Under the pieces are notes generated by a model. The model worked only from the letters and a program-made list of their open reading frames with translations, had not been told where the DNA came from and did not search any database. Positions 1 through 5,001 of a DNA stretch of 5,001 nt are shown piece by piece. How positions within the stretch are numbered: the first letter of the stretch is position 1; every line of letters begins with the position of its first letter. A program made the position numbers and the translations under genes. The DNA is taken from positions 1 to 5,001 of the forward strand of contig DATIQT010000081.1 of NCBI GenBank assembly GCA_035470525.1. Direction: 5' to 3'. This DNA comes from CALXSC01 sp035470525 (GTDB lineage: Bacteria > Pseudomonadota > Alphaproteobacteria > Rickettsiales > UBA1997).

Positions 1-16
1 AATCACCATTCGTCGC

Positions 17-74
17 TTTAAAATTTTATTGTCTCACCGTATTAAGTTATACGCTATCGCAATAAAATTTTAAA
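17..74. repeat. Nested inverted repeat (long AT-rich hairpin) upstream of ssb
   Basis: A perfect 15-base inverted repeat, TTTAAAATTTTATTG at 17-31 and its exact complement at 60-74, encloses a 28-base loop. The loop holds a second perfect 5-bp stem, CGTAT (38-42) with ATACG (49-53), around a 6-base turn. A possible third, outer stem pairs 1-7 (AATCACC) with 111-117 (GGTGGTT) with one G-U pair, which would close the whole 1-117 block. The loop is richer in G+C than the surrounding DNA. There is no T-run directly after the right arm, so it is not a standard rho-independent terminator for the + strand. It could be a palindromic repeat family member, a structured RNA, or a protein-binding cruciform. 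The symmetry is certain; the function is unknown. Confidence 0.6.
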
Positions 75-221
75 TCTCCTCGTATATTTTTCCAAAAGTT
101 AGATTTAGTCGGTGGTTAAGTGAAAGTTGTTTGACTATATATTATTGTCTTAAAAATGTATTACTATCTTTTATTTTTGTAATATCAAAATAATAATTCT
201 TTTTAATTTTTTTTGATTATG

Positions 222-249
222 TTGATTTTTATATTTTAAATGTTATAAA
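222..249 (+). promoter_or_regulatory. Candidate sigma-70-type promoter for ssb
   Basis: TTGATT at 222-227 and TATAAA at 244-249 are separated by 16 bases and resemble -35 and -10 hexamers (five of six matches in the -10, four in the -35). Transcription would start near 256, giving a leader of about 20 bases before the ssb ATG at 276. In DNA this AT-rich, TATAAA-like words are frequent by chance, so confidence is low. Confidence 0.3.
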
Positions 250-275
250 GAAGTCATAAAAAAAATAAGAATAAA

Positions 276-749
276 ATGGCAATAAATAAAGTAATTTTAG
301 TTGGCAATGTTGGTAAAGACCCAGAAATTAGATCAATGAGTAATGGTAATGAAGTAGCTACTTTTAGTTTAGCTACAACTGATATTTGGAAAGATAAAAC
401 AACTCATGAGAGAAAAGAAAAAACAGAATGGCACAGAATAGTTGTTTATAGTCAAGGTTTAGTAAATATAGTAAAATCTTATGTAAAAAAAGGTACTAAA
501 TTATACATAGAAGGTTCATTACAAACAAGAAAATGGGTTGGTAATGATGGTCTTGAAAAATATACAACAGAAATAGTTTTACAAGGATTTAATTCGGTTT
601 TACAATTACTTGATACCAGAAATCCTTCATCTTCTAGTGCTTCTGGTACCACAAACAATGAAACTTCAGAATCTTTTCCAGATGAAAAAGAAATAGCAGA
701 AGCAGGTGAATTTATTGACGAAAAAGTTGATGACACTATACCTTTCTAA
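276..749 (+). CDS. ssb: Single-stranded DNA-binding protein SSB
   Basis: Binds and protects single-stranded DNA during replication, recombination and repair, normally as a homotetramer, and recruits partner proteins through its C-terminal tip. The 157-residue protein opens with the classic MAINKVILVGNVGKDPE strand of the OB fold (about residues 1-112). Aromatic DNA-stacking positions known from E. coli SSB are kept: Trp38, Trp52, Trp87, with Tyr58 where E. coli has Phe60. A Ser/Thr/Asn-rich then acidic disordered linker (about 113-150) leads to the tip DDTIPF (152-157), a match to the conserved acidic DDDIPF partner-binding peptide with one substitution. The length is slightly below the usual 160-180. 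The start at 276 is set by the conserved N-terminus; no good Shine-Dalgarno sequence precedes it, only AT-rich DNA with a weak AAGAA. It stands alone on this strand and converges with the RDD gene. Confidence 0.98.
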   Translation: MAINKVILVGNVGKDPEIRSMSNGNEVATFSLATTDIWKDKTTHERKEKTEWHRIVVYSQGLVNIVKSYVKKGTKLYIEGSLQTRKWVGNDGLEKYTTEIVLQGFNSVLQLLDTRNPSSSSASGTTNNETSESFPDEKEIAEAGEFIDEKVDDTIPF

Positions 750-750
750 T

Positions 751-799
751 AAAAAAACAAATAAACGATTTTAAAAATAAATTCGTTTATTTCTTTTTT
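751..799. terminator. Bidirectional rho-independent-like terminator between ssb and the RDD gene
   Basis: AAATAAACGA (759-768) is the exact complement of TCGTTTATTT (783-792), giving a 10-bp stem with a 14-base AT-rich loop. A T-run follows on the + side (794-799, TTTTTT), and an A-run lies on the other side (751-757), which is a T-run for transcripts read leftward. It therefore suits both convergent genes. The right arm contains the RDD stop codon (787-789). The stem is AT-rich with only two G-C pairs, so it is weak by usual standards, but this fits the genome composition. Confidence 0.7.
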
Positions 800-1551
800 C
801 TATCTTTTTTATATTTTTCTTTCAGTTTTTTTGCATTTTTAAATTGAATTTTTACATTGTTTTTAAATTTCTTAAATTCATCTATAAAATCAAAAAAGAA
901 TAATCTTGTAATAAATGATTTTTTATTCTTATAATTCTTAGATTCTTTCATAACAACTCTAGTTAATGTAATGTAATCATGAAAAACTAATTTATTTTTA
1001 GTTAATAAAGCTACATCATACCAACTTAAAAATATTATCATAAATAAAATTAATGAAGTATTATCTATTGATATACTTATTTTATGACCAACCAAATATT
1101 GATTTAACACAATAAAGAACATCAAAATCCAAGGTACAGCCATTAAAATACTCCTAGCAATTATTTGATAAAATTTTAACTTTACTTTATTTTTTGAAAT
1201 AACATAAATTTTCATTAATTTCTGTCCAAATGTAGCAGACCATTTATTAAAAAGAAAACACATATTATAAATTATTGGAATTATAAACAATCCAACAATA
1301 AACCATTTTATTTGCACAAAAAGTTCAGATTTTAAAAAGAAATTTATTTCAATATTTGTAATTTTTGTAAAATCAATTTTGCCAAATAAAGTTTCATATT
1401 CTTTTAAAAATTTTGTAAAATATCTAAATAACCAAAACTGTATAGCGAAATTTACATAAAAAAATCTCAATAAATAAACAACAAAAGCATCAATACCGAA
1501 TGCAATAATTCTTTTTTTAATAGTTGCGGGCATTATTTGACTATTTTCCAT
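787..1551 (-). CDS. RDD-family integral membrane protein
   Basis: A 254-residue membrane protein of the RDD family; the biochemical role of most members is unknown, with transport or ion homeostasis proposed for some. Family landmarks are visible: the opening helix IKKRIIAFGIDAFVVYLL (11-28) with the hallmark Arg14 and Asp21; WSATFGQKLMKIYVI (104-118), matching the family's GxTxGK-like loop; Arg133 at the head of the third helix; and LVFHDYITLTRVV (188-200), matching the terminal LHD...TRVV motif. Membrane segments lie at about 15-40, 80-100, 130-150 and 166-184. An unusual feature is a long basic C-terminal tail (about 201-254) packed with Lys and Phe, ending in a run of charged residues and probably cytoplasmic. 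The ATG start fits the motif position, but I see no Shine-Dalgarno sequence. It reads alone, convergent with ssb and divergent from the aroA-like gene. The family call is firm; the function is not. Confidence 0.92.
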   Translation of the reverse strand: MENSQIMPATIKKRIIAFGIDAFVVYLLRFFYVNFAIQFWLFRYFTKFLKEYETLFGKIDFTKITNIEINFFLKSELFVQIKWFIVGLFIIPIIYNMCFLFNKWSATFGQKLMKIYVISKNKVKLKFYQIIARSILMAVPWILMFFIVLNQYLVGHKISISIDNTSLILFMIIFLSWYDVALLTKNKLVFHDYITLTRVVMKESKNYKNKKSFITRLFFFDFIDEFKKFKNNVKIQFKNAKKLKEKYKKDRKKK

Positions 1552-1692
1552 GAAATGAATTAAATTTTATTAATTATTTTCAAAATATAATATTTTTAAT
1601 TAAAATCAAGTTGTTATATCAATAAATAATAATAAATGTTGTAAATTGAATATTATTGTTTTACTTTTAAACAAATAATTATTTTTTTAAAT
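1552..1692. promoter_or_regulatory. Divergent intergenic region between the RDD and aroA-like genes
   Basis: This 141-base spacer is almost entirely A and T and must hold the start signals for both divergent genes. It contains a perfect 12-base palindrome, TTTTAATTAAAA (1594-1605), and several TATAAT-like words on both strands (for example 1586-1591 on +). I could not pair any of them convincingly with a -35 box at normal spacing, so no specific promoter is called. Neither gene start has a recognisable Shine-Dalgarno sequence. Confidence 0.4.
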
Positions 1693-3021
1693 ATGTTAAA
1701 TTTTAAAAAATATGAAGAGGCTTTGTCAGGAGATATTCAAATTCAAGGTGATAGAGATATTTCACATTTATCTTTAATTTTATCTAGTTTAGCTGACGGA
1801 ACAAGTAAAATTTACAATTTATCTGAAACAAAAAACATACTAAACTTAATAGATATTTTATCTCAATTTGGAGTGAAGATACAAAAAAACAATAATTATT
1901 GGATAATTGAAGGGAAAGGTTTGCATAACTTAAAAGAGCCAATTAATGTTATTGATGTATATAATTCTAAAGAAATATTATATAATTTGATAGGTCTATT
2001 ATCTTCTTATAATTTTAAAGTTTTTTTTAAAGGAACAAATTTATTATCAAATAATATCATTGATGATATTATTGGTATTTTTAAAAAAATTAATGTTAAA
2101 TTTGATGCAAGAGAAGAAAACAAATTACCATTTTTAATAGTTGGTAATAAATATAAAAGTCAGATCAATTATGACATTTTTGAATACAACTCAATATTAA
2201 AAAATGCTTTATTATTAGCTTCTTTAGTAGAAACAAAAACAAATAAAATTAAAGAAAAAGAAAAATCAAAAGATCATTTAGAAATTTTGATGAAATACTT
2301 TGATATAAATTTTGAGGAACATGAACTTGGTAATAAAGGTGATTTAAGTACTAAAATTGGAAAAGAAATTATAATTAATGGTGATCAAAAATTTTCTGGA
2401 AAAGAAATTAATATTTCTGGTGATACTACAATATCAGCATTTATAGCTTGTTTAGCTATTTTAATACCAGATTCTAATATTACATTAAAAAATATTTTAA
2501 TGAATCAGTATAAAGACTCTTTTTATAGAACTTTAATTGATATGGGGGCAAATGTTAATTTCACAAACAAGAAAATTTCTTGTGGTGAAAAAGTTTCAGA
2601 TATCAATATTAAATATGGCAAATTAAAAGATACAGTCGTTCCTATTAATAGAACTTACAAAATGCTAAATGAATATCCTTTTTTAATATTATTAGCTAGT
2701 TTAAGTGAAGCTAAAATTACAATTCAAGGAACAAGTTTTATTAAAGAGAAAGATTTAAAAAATTATGATTATATGTTAAATATAATCAGAGAATTGGGTG
2801 TCGATTATGTTGATTTAAAAGATAATTTAATTATTAGTGGCAAAATTGGTAATTTTAGTAAAAAACTTACATTAGATGAAAATAAAGTTAATTTTAATAC
2901 AGCTTTAGCCCTTCTTTCTTTTGGATTTTTTATGACAAATGGTGCTGTTATAAATAGTAATATTATAGAATCAGAATTTCCAGATATAAAAGAATTATTA
3001 AAAAAATTAAAATTATCTTGA
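1693..3021 (+). CDS. AroA-like (EPSP synthase family) protein, active site degenerate
   Basis: A 442-residue protein with the length and landmark order of 3-phosphoshikimate 1-carboxyvinyltransferase, which joins shikimate-3-phosphate and PEP in aromatic amino-acid synthesis. Matching landmarks: GDRDISHLSLILSSLADG (19-36) for GDKSISHRAL...LAeG; NSKEILYNLIGLLSS (91-105) for GNSGTTxRLLxGLLA; KSKDHLEILMKYF (191-203) for SRDHTExML; SGDTTISAF (242-250) for PGDiSSAAF; LNEYPFL (325-331) for xDEyPxL; KEKD (351-354) for KESDR; and SEFPDIKELL (427-436) at the end. Key residues are mostly changed: K22 to Arg21, S23 to Asp22, R27 to Leu26, the GNSGTTxR loop to YNSKEILY, R124 to Asn121, Q171 to Ile168, D313 to Asn326, R344 to Leu355, and R386 lost (E. 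coli numbering, aligned by eye). Lys351 and Glu352 remain. Standard EPSP synthase activity is therefore unlikely, yet the long frame is intact in DNA where chance stops are dense. No Shine-Dalgarno sequence precedes the ATG. A MurA identity fits worse. It is best read as a pseudoenzyme or repurposed paralogue. Confidence 0.88.
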   Translation: MLNFKKYEEALSGDIQIQGDRDISHLSLILSSLADGTSKIYNLSETKNILNLIDILSQFGVKIQKNNNYWIIEGKGLHNLKEPINVIDVYNSKEILYNLIGLLSSYNFKVFFKGTNLLSNNIIDDIIGIFKKINVKFDAREENKLPFLIVGNKYKSQINYDIFEYNSILKNALLLASLVETKTNKIKEKEKSKDHLEILMKYFDINFEEHELGNKGDLSTKIGKEIIINGDQKFSGKEINISGDTTISAFIACLAILIPDSNITLKNILMNQYKDSFYRTLIDMGANVNFTNKKISCGEKVSDINIKYGKLKDTVVPINRTYKMLNEYPFLILLASLSEAKITIQGTSFIKEKDLKNYDYMLNIIRELGVDYVDLKDNLIISGKIGNFSKKLTLDENKVNFNTALALLSFGFFMTNGAVINSNIIESEFPDIKELLKKLKLS

Positions 3022-3086
3022 TAATATAAAGAAAAGACAAAAATATTTTAAAGTTTTTACAGAAATAGAATATTTTAATAGGTCTA

Positions 3087-4001
3087 TTACCTAATTTTAC
3101 TAAACCCTCTCAAAAATTCTCCAATTTCTAAAGCTTTTTTTCCTTCTCTCTGTAAAATAAGTGGCTTAATAATCCCATTATTACATTTTATTGAAAAATT
3201 ACTCTTATCAATAACATCGCCATTTTTAAAATTATCAGGATTATTTTTAGAAAACTCAGCTTTTAAAACTTTAATTCTTTCACCGTTATATTCAAAATAA
3301 GTTCCAACAGTTGATGCTAAAGTTCTGATAAGTAAATCAATCTGTTCAATGCTATTATTGAAATCAATTTTACCTTCTTCTTTTTCTATTTTTTTAGCAT
3401 AAATCAGTCCTTCTTCGCCTTGTGGTCGTCCTATAACTTTTCCAGTTTTTTCAATATTATCCAAACATTCTAACATTAAATTCGCACCATCAACCGATAA
3501 TTTATCATGCAAATCTTCTAAAGTCGTAGTATTTGTAATTTCAATTTCTTTACAAGCTAAAATGTCACCATCATCAAGTCCTTCACCTAAAACTATTATA
3601 CAAACTCCAGTTTTTTTATCACCATTCATTAATGCTCTTTGTAATGGAGAAGCACCCCTCCATCTTGGCAATAAAGATGGGTGAATATTGATACAGCCAA
3701 ATTTAGCAATGTTTAAAATTTCTTTTGGCAAAATTAATCCATAAGCAACAACGACAAAAATATCAGCATTAAAGCTTTTTAATTTTTCCCATTCTTCTGA
3801 TTTTCGTAATGACTTAGTGGTATATACCTGTAGACCTAATTTTAATGCTTCTTCATGAATTGGTGTATTTTGCAATTTCATACCTCTGCCTTGCTCTTTA
3901 GGTTCTCTTGTATAAACAGCAACTATTTCATGTTTTGAATTATAAATTTTATTCAAAGTTGGTATAGCAAATTCTGGTGTAGCGAATAAAACAATTTTCA
4001 T
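3087..4001 (-). CDS. fmt: Methionyl-tRNA formyltransferase
   Basis: Transfers a formyl group from 10-formyl-tetrahydrofolate to initiator Met-tRNA in the cytoplasm, supplying formyl-Met-tRNA for translation start. The 304-residue protein begins with the Rossmann-like MKIVLFATPEFAIPTL typical of Fmt. It carries the GRGMKLQNTPI loop (38-48), which contacts the tRNA acceptor end in the family, and the folate-binding catalytic core NIHPSLLPRWRGASP (105-119) with Asn105 and His107. The LDDGD motif (142-146) supplies the catalytic Asp143. The C-terminal OB-like domain (about 205-304) starts at KKIEKEEGKIDF. In the family's usual R-x-L-x-P-x-P-G-A stretch this protein has RTLASTVGTYF (226-236), lacking the prolines; this probably does not affect catalysis. 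The start is fixed by the motif, by the ATGA overlap with murL and by an AAGGA ribosome binding site. The usual partner def (peptide deformylase) is not in the window. Confidence 0.97.
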   Translation of the reverse strand: MKIVLFATPEFAIPTLNKIYNSKHEIVAVYTREPKEQGRGMKLQNTPIHEEALKLGLQVYTTKSLRKSEEWEKLKSFNADIFVVVAYGLILPKEILNIAKFGCINIHPSLLPRWRGASPLQRALMNGDKKTGVCIIVLGEGLDDGDILACKEIEITNTTTLEDLHDKLSVDGANLMLECLDNIEKTGKVIGRPQGEEGLIYAKKIEKEEGKIDFNNSIEQIDLLIRTLASTVGTYFEYNGERIKVLKAEFSKNNPDNFKNGDVIDKSNFSIKCNNGIIKPLILQREGKKALEIGEFLRGFSKIR

Positions 4002-5001
4002 CTATATAATTCCTTAAATTTTTCATTCAATAAAGTATTTTCAAAATCTAATATAAAATATTTTTTATTTAATTCATCAAAATTATATTTTTTTTCTATT
4101 TGTGGTAATATTTCTTTAACTACTAAATCATTAGCAAATTCAGTTTTTTTCAACATAAGTAAAGCTAAAGCTGATTCTTCAATTTCACCTACGCATTCAA
4201 ACGGCTTAATTTTACTCAAACCAACCAACTCCAGATAACCATCTAATTGTTTTTTATCATTTAATAAATTTTCACCAAAAATTTCTATTAATTTTTCCTT
4301 TTTAATAAAAGGTGCGAAAATTAAAAATACAAATCTACATTTGTCACAATCACAACACCATCTTTTTGGTTTCTCATTTTTTACTATTTTAAAATTTTTA
4401 TTACAACTTGAAAAAACATTATCATATTTTCCAATTTTTGAAAAAGCTTGAGCTATTTGCAATTCAGACATAGGTCTAATTAGTGAAAAATAATTAAATT
4501 CTGTAGTGATATACTTTTTTATAAAATCATGAATCATCTTTTCAGCTTCAAAACTTTTACTCCATTGATGATTTACTTCCAAACCAGTATGCATTGTATT
4601 TCCAATATTTGAAGATTTTTCATTAGAAATAACTGTTGTATTACAATTATAAATAATTCCAGCACAAACAGAAATAAAGGCAATAATCGATGTTATTGGA
4701 ACATGTCCGTTATAACCATGATATTTTTCTATATCATTATTTAACTCTATCAACAAAGGAGAAATTACTCTTTTAACTAAAATATTCTCACAATCGGATA
4801 ATTCAATACAGTTTTTAATTGGTTCAGCAGTATTCACAGAAAATGTATAAAGTTTTTTATTAGGCAATTTTTTTAACATTTCCAAACTTACTACGGAATC
4901 TTTTCCACCACCTATAGGAACAATAATATTGTTTTCTAACTTAATATTTATCCGAACTGGATTCCCGCCTTCGCGGGAATGACAATAACTGAACTGACTT
5001 A
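3998..5001 (-). CDS. murL: MurL-type UDP-MurNAc-L-Ala-L-Glu epimerase, 5' end outside window
   Basis: MurL uses ATP and Mg2+ to epimerise the terminal L-Glu of UDP-MurNAc-L-Ala-L-Glu to D-Glu, an alternative to the MurI/MurD route to peptidoglycan precursors in the cytoplasm. About 333 residues are visible, numbered here from the window edge; the family has about 440-460, so an N-terminal domain of roughly 110-120 residues is missing. Motifs matching the family: IVPIGGGKDSVVSLE (26-40), a PP-loop-like ATP site; YNGHVPITSI (96-105); SNEKSSNIGN (125-134) followed by EVNHQWSKS (141-149); LIRPMSELQIA (173-183); FSSCNKNF (196-203); WCCDCDKCRFVFL (214-226), a Cys cluster that may bind metal; and KPFECVGEIEES (266-277). 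The frame is open to 5001 with no ATG, GTG or TTG before the GGGKDS motif, so the TTG at 4885 is not the true start. A palindromic repeat is embedded just before the ATP site. The TGA stop overlaps the fmt ATG. The family assignment rests on motif recall and is strong. Confidence 0.88.
   Translation of the reverse strand, partial: SQFSYCHSREGGNPVRINIKLENNIIVPIGGGKDSVVSLEMLKKLPNKKLYTFSVNTAEPIKNCIELSDCENILVKRVISPLLIELNNDIEKYHGYNGHVPITSIIAFISVCAGIIYNCNTTVISNEKSSNIGNTMHTGLEVNHQWSKSFEAEKMIHDFIKKYITTEFNYFSLIRPMSELQIAQAFSKIGKYDNVFSSCNKNFKIVKNEKPKRWCCDCDKCRFVFLIFAPFIKKEKLIEIFGENLLNDKKQLDGYLELVGLSKIKPFECVGEIEESALALLMLKKTEFANDLVVKEILPQIEKKYNFDELNKKYFILDFENTLLNEKFKELYR
4011..4015 (-). promoter_or_regulatory. 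Ribosome binding site of fmt inside the murL 3' end
   Basis: Read leftward, AAGGA lies 9 bases before the fmt ATG at 4001 and within the last codons of murL. It is the only convincing Shine-Dalgarno match before any gene in the window. With the four-base ATGA overlap it supports translational coupling of fmt to murL. Confidence 0.65.
4961..4980. repeat. GC-rich palindromic repeat embedded in murL coding frame
   Basis: ATTCCCGC (4961-4968) and GCGGGAAT (4973-4980) form a perfect 8-bp stem around a CTTC turn. The block is 60% G+C in DNA of about 25%. With its flanks (CTGG before, GACA after on the + strand) it matches the very common bacterial palindrome core that can read as CHSREGGNP or VIPAKAGIQ in different frames; the related core is known as dRS3 in Neisseria, and rickettsiae carry other palindromic elements in genes. 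Here it is read in the murL frame as SYCHSREGGNPV. The full element may extend past the window edge. The palindrome is certain; family membership is by recall. Confidence 0.85.

Larger units (their letters stand above)
1..275. other. Non-coding leader region before ssb
   Basis: No gene can be supported here. All frames are closed quickly except two short + strand frames at the left edge, ending at 71-73 and at about 61-64; both run through the inverted repeat and resemble no protein I know. In the reverse direction an ATG at 9-7 sits at the very edge with no clear ribosome binding site, so a divergent neighbour such as uvrA, common beside ssb, cannot be shown. Apart from the nested inverted repeat and one candidate promoter, the rest is plain A+T-rich DNA. 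I saw no SOS-type GTTC/GAAC box. Confidence 0.5.

Noticed and set aside
1..9. Start of a divergent gene such as uvrA at an ATG on the reverse strand
   Set aside because: Only three codons are visible and no ribosome binding site precedes them.
2..73. Tail of a + strand gene ending at TAA 71-73
   Set aside because: Two of three forward frames are open over this short stretch, codons are untypical of the other genes, and the sequence is explained by a near-symmetric inverted repeat; nothing recognisable in the 23 residues.
131..159. Promoter with TTGACT at 131-136
   Set aside because: The -35 word is good, but no acceptable -10 hexamer occurs at 15-19 bases downstream; it is also far from ssb.
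479..736. Open frame of 85 codons on the reverse strand inside ssb
   Set aside because: It lies wholly within ssb, which is unambiguous, and the translated product resembles no protein; it is an antisense shadow.
1693..3021. Identity as MurA (UDP-GlcNAc enolpyruvyl transferase)
   Set aside because: The N-terminal GDxxISH, the SxDHxE motif and the NEYP/KExD motifs follow AroA order, and the MurA Cys loop and its KN motif are not seen.
3022..3086. Terminator between the aroA-like gene and fmt
   Set aside because: Only loopless A/T self-complementary words such as AAAATATTTT are present; no stem with a turn and T-run could be drawn.
4883..4885. TTG at 4885 as the start codon of the murL-type gene
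   Set aside because: It lies after the GGGKDS ATP-binding motif, and the frame continues open to the window edge; starting here would remove an essential motif.

Overview
The window is very AT-rich, roughly a quarter G+C by eye, with compact bacterial gene packing. It holds five protein genes: ssb (276-749, +), an RDD-family membrane protein (787-1551, -), a full-length AroA-like protein (1693-3021, +), fmt (3087-4001, -) and the 3' portion of a murL-type gene (3998-5001, -, running off the right edge). The formyl-Met initiation system, a bacterial SSB and a peptidoglycan-precursor gene show it is bacterial. The base composition, the RDD protein and a high-GC palindromic repeat inside a coding frame recall reduced, possibly host-associated alphaproteobacteria. 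That placement is an inference, not a proof.

Layout. Positions 1-275 carry no gene I can support, but they contain a striking nested inverted repeat (17-74) ahead of a probable ssb promoter. ssb and the RDD gene converge on a 37-base gap with a symmetric stem-loop that can serve as terminator in both directions. The RDD gene and the aroA-like gene diverge from a 141-base, almost pure A+T spacer. The aroA-like gene and fmt converge with a 65-base gap and no clear terminator. murL and fmt overlap by four bases (ATGA) and are probably one translationally coupled operon read leftward.

Three points deserve attention. First, the murL-type protein has a continuous open frame to the window edge with no usable start codon upstream of its GGGKDS ATP-binding motif. 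A GC-rich perfect palindrome (4961-4980) of the widespread ATTCCCGC...GCGGGAAT type therefore lies inside the coding sequence and is translated as CHSREGGNP, a repeat domesticated in frame in the linker before the ATPase domain. Second, the AroA-like protein keeps the length and landmark spacing of EPSP synthase but has lost most of its substrate-binding and catalytic residues (general-base Asp to Asn, several Arg to neutral residues). It looks like a pseudoenzyme or a repurposed paralogue. Third, MurL implies that D-glutamate enters peptidoglycan by epimerising UDP-MurNAc-L-Ala-L-Glu rather than through the racemase MurI; a MurD2-type ligase would be expected outside the window.

The genes otherwise belong to separate housekeeping processes: DNA replication and repair (ssb), translation initiation (fmt), cell-wall precursor synthesis (murL), an unassigned membrane role (RDD) and a former or altered shikimate-pathway enzyme (aroA-like).
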